Assembly (NCBI GenBank): GCA_903871935.1
Contig: CAIQIQ010000003.1
Coordinates: 19,320 to 83,319 of the forward strand
Source: an uncultured Phycisphaerales bacterium
GTDB lineage: Bacteria; Planctomycetota; Phycisphaerae; Tepidisphaerales; Tepidisphaeraceae
Reading direction: 5' to 3'
DNA: 64,000 nucleotides
Shown here: piece after piece, positions 16,493 to 24,632 of the stretch
How positions within the stretch are numbered: position 1 is the first letter of the stretch
How the letters are laid out: each line of letters begins with the position of its first letter
Notes under the pieces: model-generated
What the model saw: only the letters and a program-made list of their open reading frames with translations
Database searches by the model: none
Told to the model about the DNA's origin: nothing
Program-made: the position numbers and the translations under genes

Positions 16493-17692
16493 CTAGCGCG
16501 CGCGACGCGTTGCAGCCGGAGTCTCTTCCGCAGTCTTTTGAAGCGACTCACCGACCGTGTTCAGGTTGAATCGAACCATATTCGCCGCAGCGCCCTGACT
16601 TGAACGGAGGAGCATCTCCTGGGTGGAGAGCGCCTCAAGCTCCGGGCTGTAATTCACCATACCGAAACAGTAGTTGATCCAGAAGAAGTTGACCTGCTGG
16701 GCGCCCAGTGATCGAGCCAGTTTGGGCAGCATGGTGATAAACCGCGAGTCCAACGGCGCCCAGAACGAATAGGCATCGCGCTTGTAGATGGCCTGATAGT
16801 CCCCATAGCCGTCCCGTCCATCCGTTTTGTAGAGCCATGCTTCGCCAATGATCCACTGCTTTTGATGCTTCCGGGCCGTTTCACTGATCTGCTGAAGTTT
16901 CGGAAGGAGCATTGCCCCGTTGATCGGGTAGATGTGCGCGTCCAGATAATCAACTTTCGTTTGCGCGATGGCGTCAAACATCCCGATTGGACTCCATGTG
17001 CCAGCGCCAGCGCCGACCAGGACGCCCTTGCGATCCAGCCCGCTTAACTCATGTTCGATCAGTTTGATGAAGTTCGGACCATTGAGTTCCAGGCCGGTAT
17101 TGCGTGCCTGGCTATCGGGTTCATTCTCCAGCGTGAGCAGGTCAGGATGCACCTCGTTGATGATCTTTTCGATCATTGCCCGCTTCTCTTCCATGTACCG
17201 TTCCAGGGTCAGCCCCTTTGGGTCATATGGCAAGTGGCCGTATGTCGGGTCGTGGAAGGCCGAAGTCGCCTGCACCTGCACCTTGAGCCCGCGATCGTGT
17301 GCGGCTTTGGTGGTACGCACAAAGAATGCGAGGTACTGATCGCTGTTGGCGTAGTCGGGATTGATGCAGGGATAGGAGATCTGCACCTTGACGCTGGAGA
17401 CCCCCAACCTCTTCATCGTGTTCAGGTACACGTCGACGCCCTGGGCGATGCGAGGCTGCAGGATGACCGGGCCACGGTTGGCATCGGCTGGAAGCAACTG
17501 GGCGCCGATGGTGATCGGGGCGTCATCTTTCGCAGGATGCTGGCGGACGTACGCCTCGGCCTCATTGAGTTTGGCGTCGAGTTGCTCATAGATCGACTTG
17601 TATCGCTCCGGCACCGGGGGATTTTCCTCTCCTCGCGCGGCCGGAGCGAGCGAGACGACACAGAGAACAAGCAGGCAGACCGATCGCATCAT
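16493..17692 (-). CDS. Secreted clan GH-A-like glycoside hydrolase
   Basis: 399 residues. A signal peptide (MMRSVCLLVLCVVSLAPAAR) is followed by a TIM barrel. The acid/base candidate is E191 in LENEPD, the N-E-P pattern of clan GH-A. The nucleophile candidate is E284 in WIIGEAW, about 93 residues later, as expected. The subfamily (GH5, GH53, GH42 or similar) cannot be settled. AAAGGA lies just upstream of two adjacent ATGs, so the start could be 17692 or 17689. It probably hydrolyses beta-linked polysaccharide outside the cytoplasm. Confidence 0.72.
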   Translation of the reverse strand: MMRSVCLLVLCVVSLAPAARGEENPPVPERYKSIYEQLDAKLNEAEAYVRQHPAKDDAPITIGAQLLPADANRGPVILQPRIAQGVDVYLNTMKRLGVSSVKVQISYPCINPDYANSDQYLAFFVRTTKAAHDRGLKVQVQATSAFHDPTYGHLPYDPKGLTLERYMEEKRAMIEKIINEVHPDLLTLENEPDSQARNTGLELNGPNFIKLIEHELSGLDRKGVLVGAGAGTWSPIGMFDAIAQTKVDYLDAHIYPINGAMLLPKLQQISETARKHQKQWIIGEAWLYKTDGRDGYGDYQAIYKRDAYSFWAPLDSRFITMLPKLARSLGAQQVNFFWINYCFGMVNYSPELEALSTQEMLLRSSQGAAANMVRFNLNTVGESLQKTAEETPAATRRAR

Positions 17693-17760
17693 GGGGTCCT
17701 TTCAGGTTGCGATACAGCTATCACGCACGAACCTGCAGGATATTCCGGGCGTGCTGCAGC

Positions 17761-18522
17761 TCACGACGACATCGCCTCATTAAGTCCGACGAATGTCGCA
17801 TCGTATTTCCCGTATTCAGCGGCAAATCGCAGCCCTTTCACTCGCTCCACGCATACCTCCACCGCATCCGGCTGCACCTTGAGAATCTGCATGACCTCGC
17901 CGACGAAGTCTGCCGGCGGCATCGCTCTGGGGTCGCTGGCCTGCTGCGTGCCCATCAGATGTGTCTGCACGTAAGGTGGCGCGATCTCAATTACCTGTGT
18001 GGTGGTCTTGCGCAACTGCCAGCGCAGCGACTGCGTATAGGAGTGAATCGCGGCCTTGGTGGCGCAATAGGTCGGCGTCATGGCAAGCGGCACAAACGCC
18101 AGCCCGGAAGAGACATTGATGATTGCCGATCTGTCCTGTTTCCTTAGCAGCGGCAACAGCGCGGCCGTCAGGCGCATGGGTCCCAGTACATTTGTGCGCA
18201 GCATCGCCTCGGCATCTGCCAGGTCATCGGTTTGTGCCTGAAGATTCTCCGGCCGCATGATCCCGGCGTTGTTGACCAGAACATTCAGCTTCGGAAACTC
18301 CCGCTGCATCTGTGCGGCGAACGCGCGGATGCCCGCTGCATCCTCCACATCCAACACCACGGCCCTGATCGCAGGATTCGCCGCCACGACCTCGTCGAGC
18401 ATCTTGCGTCGCCGGCCGGAGACGATGACCTGATTGCCTGCTTTCGCCAATGCCTCGGCCAAACCGCGCCCAATGCCCGAACCGCCGCCCGTGATCAGGA
18501 TCGTGTTGCCCGTGATCTTCAT
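17761..18522 (-). CDS. Short-chain dehydrogenase, DltE type
   Basis: 253 residues from ATG 18522. Classical SDR motifs: TGGGSGIGRG near the N-terminus (NAD(P) binding), VNNAGI near residue 83, the catalytic serine in INVSSGLAFVPLAM and tyrosine/lysine in YCATK. The stretch after NVSSGLAFVP, ending in a conserved SLRWQL, is diagnostic of the DltE subgroup, whose biochemical role is poorly defined despite its name. The reading frame is open far upstream (to 19137), but that part is antisense to the divergent epimerase gene and is not coding. Confidence 0.87.
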   Translation of the reverse strand: MKITGNTILITGGGSGIGRGLAEALAKAGNQVIVSGRRRKMLDEVVAANPAIRAVVLDVEDAAGIRAFAAQMQREFPKLNVLVNNAGIMRPENLQAQTDDLADAEAMLRTNVLGPMRLTAALLPLLRKQDRSAIINVSSGLAFVPLAMTPTYCATKAAIHSYTQSLRWQLRKTTTQVIEIAPPYVQTHLMGTQQASDPRAMPPADFVGEVMQILKVQPDAVEVCVERVKGLRFAAEYGKYDATFVGLNEAMSS

Positions 18523-18660
18523 GTGTCGTCTCCTTGAGTTGACTCGTGCAATGCAGCAATCATAGCCAACGGCGAGACAGCATATGCGATTCGCCATTTC
18601 CGGTAGTACAATCGACGCGGAGATCGCATAGCAGATATCGAAACAGGAACGGAGGCAGAT

Positions 18661-19611
18661 ATGAAGGCGGTTGTTATCGGAGCAACGGGGCATACAGGAT
18701 CGTATATGGTGCCAGCACTGGTGCGCCGGGGGTACGAGGTGGTGGCAATCTCGCGTGGCGGCCGGCAGGCATACACGAAGGACTGCAGTGAGTGGAAGTC
18801 TGTGCAGACCGTGATCGCCGACAGGAAGCCCCTTGAGGCCGACGGAAGCTTCGGCCGCTTTATTATGAGCTTCAATCCGGATGTTATCTGCGACCTGATC
18901 TGCTACACCATGCCGCAGGCAGTACAGATCGCCGAGGCGGCGGCCGGCCATGTCCGGCATCTCATCCAGATCGGATCTGTCTGGGCATATGGCTATGCGG
19001 CCACTCAACCAACGCGGGAGAGCGACAGGAAGAACCCGCTCGATGACTACGGGCGGAACAAGGGACTGATCGAGGACTATCTGTGCGGCCTGACGAAGAA
19101 CCACAAATTGGCGGCTACGGTTATTCATCCGGGGCATATCTCCGGCCGGGGCTGGGCGCCGATCAATCCCCAGGGAAACATTGACATGGAGATATTCAAG
19201 AAGATCAAGCGCGGCCAGGAGATCATCCTGCCGGATAACGGGCTCTCAACACTGCACCACGTCCACGCGGAGGACATCGCTGGCCTGACGCTGGCCTGCC
19301 TCGACAACTACAGCGCATCGGCCGGCGAGGCGTTCAATTCCGTCTGCGAAACCAACCTGACCCTCAGGGGATACGCTGAGGCCGTTTACCGATTCTTCGG
19401 GCAGACCCCGGCAATCAAGTACGAGAGCTGGCAGACCCTCAAAGCCCGACTCGATCCCGGCCAGGCGGGCATCACCCAGGACCACATGGACAAGAGTCCG
19501 TGCTGCAGCATGGAGAAGGCCAGGCGAACGCTTGGCTTTGTGCCGCGATATTCGAGCGTCGAGACGGTGCTGGACGCGATATCCTGGCTCGACCAGAACG
19601 GCAGGTTGTGA
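18661..19611 (+). CDS. NAD-dependent epimerase/dehydratase-family protein
   Basis: 316 residues from ATG 18661, preceded by GGAGG. It has an extended SDR Rossmann fold, with VIGATGHTGSYMVPALVRRG at the N-terminus, the active-site YGRNK (Y-x3-K) and HPGHISGRGW after it. It lacks motifs that would fix a particular sugar nucleotide. The C-terminal domain (LTLRGYAEAVYRFFG and FVPRYSSVETVLDAI) is typical of atypical NAD-dependent reductases and epimerases acting on sugars or lactones. It diverges from the DltE-type gene with 138 bases between the starts. Confidence 0.82.
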   Translation: MKAVVIGATGHTGSYMVPALVRRGYEVVAISRGGRQAYTKDCSEWKSVQTVIADRKPLEADGSFGRFIMSFNPDVICDLICYTMPQAVQIAEAAAGHVRHLIQIGSVWAYGYAATQPTRESDRKNPLDDYGRNKGLIEDYLCGLTKNHKLAATVIHPGHISGRGWAPINPQGNIDMEIFKKIKRGQEIILPDNGLSTLHHVHAEDIAGLTLACLDNYSASAGEAFNSVCETNLTLRGYAEAVYRFFGQTPAIKYESWQTLKARLDPGQAGITQDHMDKSPCCSMEKARRTLGFVPRYSSVETVLDAISWLDQNGRL

Positions 19612-19806
19612 GGAAGTGTCAGGAAACGGCGGTTGGGACGATAAACGCAGTCTATCGAATCTGATTCCGCGAAGGTGAAGTTGGCGAGCTCAGGGCTAGG
19701 CGTTACGGGGTGTTTTCCGCGTCACGTGCAGGCCTTTCTTCGCATTATTCATCGTTGCCAAGAAACAGCGTCGTCAGCTAACGTGAACACAAAGGAGAAT
19801 CGTCAC

Positions 19807-20250
19807 ATGAAAGCCTTACTACTGGCACTGTTTTCCCTATCGGTATTGGTTGCCAGCTCGGCCATTGCCGACGAGGCTGGTAAGCATCCCGCTTATCTGC
19901 GAGCCTTGGCCGATCTACGGCACGCCAGAGCGTTGATCGAAAAGCCAACTGATTCGGCCGCGGTCGCCAATGAAGAGAAGACGGCTATTGCCGAAATCGA
20001 CATGGCGATCAATGAGATTAAGAAGGCTGCCATCGACGATGGCAAGGATCTGAAGGACCATCCTCCCATCGATGCCAAACTGGAGCGTAAGGGCCGTTTC
20101 CATCAAGCACTGGAACTATTGGCCAAAGCCCGCAGCGACATCAAAAGGGAGGAGGATAATCCCGCCGCTGCTGGCCTGAGGGAACGAGCCCTGTTCCACA
20201 TCGACGAAGCCTTCGTCACCATCACGTTGCACCTGCCCAACATCAAATAG
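19807..20250 (+). CDS. Secreted helical protein, conserved but uncharacterised
   Basis: 147 residues from ATG 19807 after AAAGGAGA. The signal peptide (MKALLLALFSLSVLVASSAIA) is clear. The mature part is predicted helical with conserved blocks KHPAYLRALADLRHARALIE, AIAEIDMAINEIKKAAIDDG, KDLKDHP and HQALELLAKARSDI. I recognise this as a family shared by Acidobacteria and Proteobacteria without a known function. No cysteines or obvious metal site in the mature part. An aldo/keto reductase follows 49 bases downstream. Confidence 0.72.
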   Translation: MKALLLALFSLSVLVASSAIADEAGKHPAYLRALADLRHARALIEKPTDSAAVANEEKTAIAEIDMAINEIKKAAIDDGKDLKDHPPIDAKLERKGRFHQALELLAKARSDIKREEDNPAAAGLRERALFHIDEAFVTITLHLPNIK

Positions 20251-20299
20251 GCGGTGGCGGATTGTATTCGATTGGAGGTCAGGTTCAGGAGGCACGAAC

Positions 20300-21304
20300 A
20301 TGGAATATCGCTCTCTCGGCCGGACGGGTGTGAAGGTATCGCCGATTTGCCTGGGTTGCATGATGTGGGGCGCGAAGACGAAGGAGGAGGAATCCATTCG
20401 CATCGTCCATCGTGCTCTGGATGCGGGGATCAACTTCCTGGATACGGCCAACGCTTACACCCGCGGCGTCAGTGAACAGATCACCGGCAGAGCCATCAAG
20501 GAATCCGGCAAGCGCGATCGCATCGTGCTGGCGACGAAGGTGCATGGTGTGATGGCGGATGATGACCCGAACATGCGCGGCAATTCGCGGCGCCACATCC
20601 TCCAGCAGTGCGAGGCATCGCTCAAGCGATTGCAGACAGATTGGATAGATCTGTACCAGATGCACCGGCCGATGTCCGATATTCCCCTGGATGAGACGTT
20701 GCGGGCACTGGATGACCTGGTCCGTAGCGGCAAGGTCCGCTACCTGGGCACCAGCACATTCGCGGCGTGGCAACTGGTGCATTCGTTCTGGATCTCCAAA
20801 GAACTGGGGTTGAATCGGATTGTTTGCGAGCAGCCGCCGTATAACCTGCTGGATCGGCGGATCGAGCGCGACTTGGTCCCCATGGCGCAGACCTTTGGAA
20901 TGGGGCTGATCCCCTGGTCGCCGCTGGCGGCTGGGTTCCTGACCGGCAAGTACAAGCGCGGCGAGGTCCCGGCCGACGGGCGCTGGAAGGGCGGCCAAGG
21001 CCCCGGCGGGCGAACGCTCAATGATCATGCATATGACATCATGGACCGCGTTGCCGCCTTGGCACAGGCGAAGGGGTGTACGCCCAGCCAACTCGCCCTG
21101 GCGTGGTGCATGCAGCAGCCGGGAATCACCAGCCCGATCATCGGTCCCAATTCCATGCAGCAGTTTGAGGATAACCTCGGCGCTCTGTACGTGCAGATCA
21201 CGGCCGAGGACCGCGCAGCGCTGGATGAAGTTGCCCCTCCGGGTGGGGTGACGGTGAAGTATTACGAAGCGGACTTTGGTCCCACGCTCCAGCGGGTGTT
21301 GTAA
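20300..21304 (+). CDS. Aldo/keto reductase (YajO/YhdN-like)
   Basis: 334 residues from ATG 20300 after AGGAGG. Tetrad D48, Y53, K80 and H122 (FLDTANAY, LATKVHG, QMHRP) are all present. The C-terminal SPIIGPNSMQQFEDNLGA segment binds NADPH. It is of the AKR type that reduces aldehydes and ketoses; the substrate is unknown. It is a distinct branch from the reductase at 9274 and from the AKR half of the fusion protein, so the window encodes three different AKR domains. Confidence 0.88.
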   Translation: MEYRSLGRTGVKVSPICLGCMMWGAKTKEEESIRIVHRALDAGINFLDTANAYTRGVSEQITGRAIKESGKRDRIVLATKVHGVMADDDPNMRGNSRRHILQQCEASLKRLQTDWIDLYQMHRPMSDIPLDETLRALDDLVRSGKVRYLGTSTFAAWQLVHSFWISKELGLNRIVCEQPPYNLLDRRIERDLVPMAQTFGMGLIPWSPLAAGFLTGKYKRGEVPADGRWKGGQGPGGRTLNDHAYDIMDRVAALAQAKGCTPSQLALAWCMQQPGITSPIIGPNSMQQFEDNLGALYVQITAEDRAALDEVAPPGGVTVKYYEADFGPTLQRVL

Positions 21305-21449
21305 CTCGGGCGTTCTGGGGCAGTGCCAAGATTGCCAACCGGATGCAGTGGCGGCCGTCTGCTACCAAATAAGTCTCCATTCGCTAAACTCTGGAGCGCT
21401 GTTGGCCGGTGGTTGCCGGTTGACTTTGGCCTCCAAGGAATGAGATCGC

Positions 21450-22718
21450 ATGAAGGTACTTCTGATCGGTAGCGGCGGGCGCGAGCATGCTTTGGCCTGG
21501 AAGATCGCCTCCAGTCCGCTGGTGAAACAGGTCTTCGCGGCACCGGGAAATCCTGGCATCGCTGAGTATGCGCAGTGTGCGAACCTCGCCGTAATGGATT
21601 TTGATGGCATTGAGAGGTTCGTTCGCGCCAATGCGATTGACCTCGTGGTGATTGGACCGGAGGATCCGCTGGCGGCAGGATTGGCCGACCGAATCATCGG
21701 CATGGGCCTCAAGGTCTTTGGGCCGTCAAAGAATGCGGCGCAACTTGAGGCGGATAAGTGGTTTGCAAAGGAATTGATGCGGCATCAGGCCGTCCCGACG
21801 GCCGAGGCCAGGGCGTTTTCTGACCCGAACACCGCCGATGAGTATGTGAAGATGCGCAACACCCCGTGTGTGGTGAAGGCCACCGGGTTGGCCGCCGGTA
21901 AGGGGGTCAGCATCTGCTATCGCACTCAGGATGCCCTTGAAGCGATCGACCGCATCATGCGCAACAAGGCGTTTGGGGCGGCCGGCGACCGACTGGTCAT
22001 TGAGGAAATGCTCAGCGGGCCGGAGTGCTCGATCCTGGCATTCGTAGATCGCAAGAGCATCTACATCATGGAGAGCGCTCAGGATCACAAGCCGGTTGAC
22101 GATGGCGATACCGGGCCGATGACCGGCGGAATGGGCGCCTATTCGCCCACGCCCGTGGTGAACGATGCGATCATGAAGACCATCCAGCGCGACATCATCG
22201 TGCCGGTGATCGATGGGCTTTGGCGCCATGGGGTCGACTATAAGGGTGTGCTCTATGCAGGCCTGATGATGACCGCAAATGGGCCGAAGGTTCTTGAATT
22301 CAATTGTCGCTTTGGCGATCCGGAGACGCAGCCGCTGATGATGCGATTCAAGAGTGATCTGGTGGAGGTGATGCTCGCCGTTGCCGATGGCAAGCTCGAT
22401 CAGATGGACATCCGCTGGGACCCCCGCCCGGCCATCAGCGTGATCGCCGCCAGCAAGGGCTATCCCGGCACCTATCCCAAGGGCATGGAGATCGCCGGCA
22501 TCGATAATGCGCAGAGCGATCCGGATGTGATGGTCTTCCACTCGGGCACGGCAATGGCGAATGGCAAACTGGTTACCGCGGGCGGCAGGGTCCTGGCGGT
22601 GACAGCGTTGGGTGACGATATCAAGGATGCCCACCGCAAGGCCTATGAAGCCATGGCGAAGATACATTTTGATGGCATGCACTTCCGGAAGGATATTGGG
22701 CATCAGGCAGTGCGATAG
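21450..22718 (+). CDS. purD: Phosphoribosylamine-glycine ligase (GAR synthetase)
   Basis: 422 residues, the usual bacterial length. PurD joins 5-phosphoribosylamine to glycine with ATP, the second step of purine synthesis. N-domain motif LLIGSGGREHALAWKI and PGNPGIAEYAQCAN; the ATP-grasp core has VVKATGLAAGKGVSI, LSGPECSILAFVDRK and DNDxGPMTGGMGAYSP-type sequence near residue 225 (here DDGDTGPMTGGMGAYSP); the metal site is in LEFNCRFGDPETQPLM. All expected elements are intact. It is the clearest housekeeping gene in this part of the window and is not linked to other pur genes here. Confidence 0.97.
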   Translation: MKVLLIGSGGREHALAWKIASSPLVKQVFAAPGNPGIAEYAQCANLAVMDFDGIERFVRANAIDLVVIGPEDPLAAGLADRIIGMGLKVFGPSKNAAQLEADKWFAKELMRHQAVPTAEARAFSDPNTADEYVKMRNTPCVVKATGLAAGKGVSICYRTQDALEAIDRIMRNKAFGAAGDRLVIEEMLSGPECSILAFVDRKSIYIMESAQDHKPVDDGDTGPMTGGMGAYSPTPVVNDAIMKTIQRDIIVPVIDGLWRHGVDYKGVLYAGLMMTANGPKVLEFNCRFGDPETQPLMMRFKSDLVEVMLAVADGKLDQMDIRWDPRPAISVIAASKGYPGTYPKGMEIAGIDNAQSDPDVMVFHSGTAMANGKLVTAGGRVLAVTALGDDIKDAHRKAYEAMAKIHFDGMHFRKDIGHQAVR

Positions 22719-22752
22719 GACATGCGGCGTTCAGACTTCTGCATGCAAGGGC

Positions 22753-23061
22753 CTATTGCGGCGAGCGGCGTCCGGCTAGTGCTCTGCGGAAATCACGGTG
22801 CCCATGAATGACCCGTACGACCGTCATAGCGGCGTCGTCAAACCTGTACGCGATCACGTACGAGTAGACTGTCCAAAAACGGTATCGCTGATCTTTGACA
22901 TCGGAACGAGTGTGCCCCATCCCAGGCATCTGCATCAGGCGGCGGATGGCGGCTTCGAGTTCTTCGCCGACGCGGTTTGCGTTGGCGACGCTGTCTTCGG
23001 CGATGAAATGCCAGATCTCAAGCAGATCGAGACGAGCTTGAGGGAGGATCAACAGTTTCAT
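22753..23061 (-). CDS. parE: ParE/RelE-superfamily toxin
   Basis: 102 residues. N-terminal LPQARLDLLEIWHFIAEDSV and the central MPGMGHTRSDVKDQRYRFW, then YSYVIAYRF and VRVIHGHRDF, are the ParE pattern. ParE toxins poison DNA gyrase; RelE relatives cleave ribosome-bound mRNA. The pairing with a ParD-like antitoxin favours ParE. It starts at the last base of the antitoxin stop (TGATG), so translation is coupled. Confidence 0.85.
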   Translation of the reverse strand: MKLLILPQARLDLLEIWHFIAEDSVANANRVGEELEAAIRRLMQMPGMGHTRSDVKDQRYRFWTVYSYVIAYRFDDAAMTVVRVIHGHRDFRRALAGRRSPQ

Positions 23062-23318
23062 CAGCGAGTCTGGCTCTTGGGCCTTGATCGGAGTGAGGCC
23101 AATTCGGTCAGGATCTGTTCGCCATCCAAGGCATGGCCGCTACGTTCACCATCAGCGAGAAGCTGGTCGAACTCGCCATTGTCGAACTCGCCGGCGGTCT
23201 CATCCTGAGCCAGGGAACTGAGTGCTGCGGCAAGAACATCTTCCGGCGTCGCATATCGCCCCGATTTCATGCGCCGTGCGATCAATCTCTGGATGGCAGG
23301 CGTGATGGCTACATGCAT
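23061..23318 (-). CDS. parD: ParD-like antitoxin
   Basis: 85 residues from ATG 23318 (GGAG upstream; an earlier in-frame start at 23333 lacks one). The N-terminal half (VAITPAIQRLIARRMKSG, then RYATPEDVLAAALSSL) has the ribbon-helix-helix layout of ParD. The acidic C-terminal half (EFDNGEFDQLLADGE) is the expected toxin-binding tail. It lies directly upstream of ParE. Confidence 0.82.
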   Translation of the reverse strand: MHVAITPAIQRLIARRMKSGRYATPEDVLAAALSSLAQDETAGEFDNGEFDQLLADGERSGHALDGEQILTELASLRSRPKSQTR

Positions 23319-23470
23319 ACGTGTGCTCCTCAATGGCGATTATATCTTGCCGCGTATACGGCGTCGATATAAGCGGACCGGTTTATTTGCCAACGCGGCA
23401 TGCTCAGCCGTTGACGTTGGGGCACACACGGGCACAATACAGGCAGAAAACGAACAGGAGACGCGGGCAA

Positions 23471-24499
23471 ATGGCGCAGCAATACAAGATCGTTCTCGTG
23501 GGTTGCGGCAGCATGGCCAACGGCTGGATCAGCAACGCACTGAAGATACCAGCATGCAAGGTCGTCGGCCTGGTCGATGTCAGGAAAGAGGCGGCCACCG
23601 CGATGGCTCAGAAATATGGCCTCGGCTCCGAGATTGTTTTTGACACGCTACAACAGGCGATCGACGCGACGAAAGCTGATGTGGTCTTTGATGTCACCAT
23701 CCCTGGCGCTCACCACGACGTGACGCTCACGGCCCTGAAGAACAACTGTCATGTTCTGGGAGAGAAGCCGCTGGCCGACAGCCTGGAGCATGCCCAGGAG
23801 ATGGTGGCGGCCGCCCGCAAGTCGGGCAAGCTCTATGCGGTAATGCAGAATCGCCGCTTCGACCCGAATATCCGCGCCGTCCGCAAGGTGATCGAAACGG
23901 GCGCGATGGGCGCGGTTGCTGAAGTGCACGCCGACTTCTTCATCGGCGCTCACTTCGGCGGATTCCGCGATGTGATGGACGATGTGCTGATTGTTGATAT
24001 GGCCATCCACACGTTCGATCAGGCCCGCTATATCAGCGGCTGCGATCCCGTGAGCGTCTATTGCCACGCATCGAATCCGGTGCACTCATGGTATAAGGGA
24101 CAGGCATCGGCAACGTGCATCTTTGAGATGAGCAATGGCGTGGTCTTCACCTATCGCGGCTCCTGGTGCGCCGAAGGGCTGCAGACGACGTGGGAAAGCG
24201 ATTGGCGCGTAGTTCTGTCGAAGGGAACGCTGCGATGGGATGGCGCCACATCGATCAAGGCGCAGGCGCTCAAGCCCGATGGCAAACCCGGCTTCCACAG
24301 CGAGATGGTGGACGTGCCGGCAACCATCGAGCCGTTGGCCGTCGGCGGCCATGACGGCCTGATCCGCGACTTTGTCGAATGTCTGCAAACCGGCCGCAAG
24401 CCGATGACGATCTGCGATGACAACATCAAGAGCCTGGCCATGGTGATGGCGGCCGTTGAAAGCCGCAAGACCGGCAAGAAAGTCGCGATTCGCTGGTAG
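23471..24499 (+). CDS. Gfo/Idh/MocA-family oxidoreductase
   Basis: 342 residues from ATG 23471. Rossmann motif IVLVGCGSMANGWISNAL, the EKPLADS motif near residue 98, then the C-terminal sheet domain with HTFDQARYISG holding a likely catalytic histidine and VVFTYRGSWCAEG. It is an NAD(P)-dependent dehydrogenase for sugars, inositols or sugar acids; the exact substrate cannot be inferred. It is a single transcription unit between ParDE and a palindrome-bounded element that immediately follows its stop. Confidence 0.87.
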   Translation: MAQQYKIVLVGCGSMANGWISNALKIPACKVVGLVDVRKEAATAMAQKYGLGSEIVFDTLQQAIDATKADVVFDVTIPGAHHDVTLTALKNNCHVLGEKPLADSLEHAQEMVAAARKSGKLYAVMQNRRFDPNIRAVRKVIETGAMGAVAEVHADFFIGAHFGGFRDVMDDVLIVDMAIHTFDQARYISGCDPVSVYCHASNPVHSWYKGQASATCIFEMSNGVVFTYRGSWCAEGLQTTWESDWRVVLSKGTLRWDGATSIKAQALKPDGKPGFHSEMVDVPATIEPLAVGGHDGLIRDFVECLQTGRKPMTICDDNIKSLAMVMAAVESRKTGKKVAIRW

Positions 24500-24500
24500 A

Positions 24501-24632
24501 GTAGAGCCGGTGACCTCACCGGCGGAAGTCTGCCCACTCGAAGGTCCGCCTTTTCAATCTGGTCCGGCGGGCGGAGCGGCGCTGTACCGGTCTTTTTACC
24601 TGCTATTGGGCCGGTGAGGTCACCGGCCCTAC
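24501..24632. repeat. 132-bp element with 23-bp terminal inverted repeats
   Basis: The ends at 24501-24523 and 24610-24632 are inverted copies of each other with 22 of 23 positions matching; each end is itself a near-palindrome (GCCGGTGA, two bases, TCACCGGC). The element begins right after the stop of the Gfo/Idh gene and runs into the 3' end of the convergent glycosyltransferase gene. It could be a MITE-like remnant or a two-way terminator: T-rich TCTTTTTACC and TACTTTTCTTC lie inside and after it. Confidence 0.7.
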
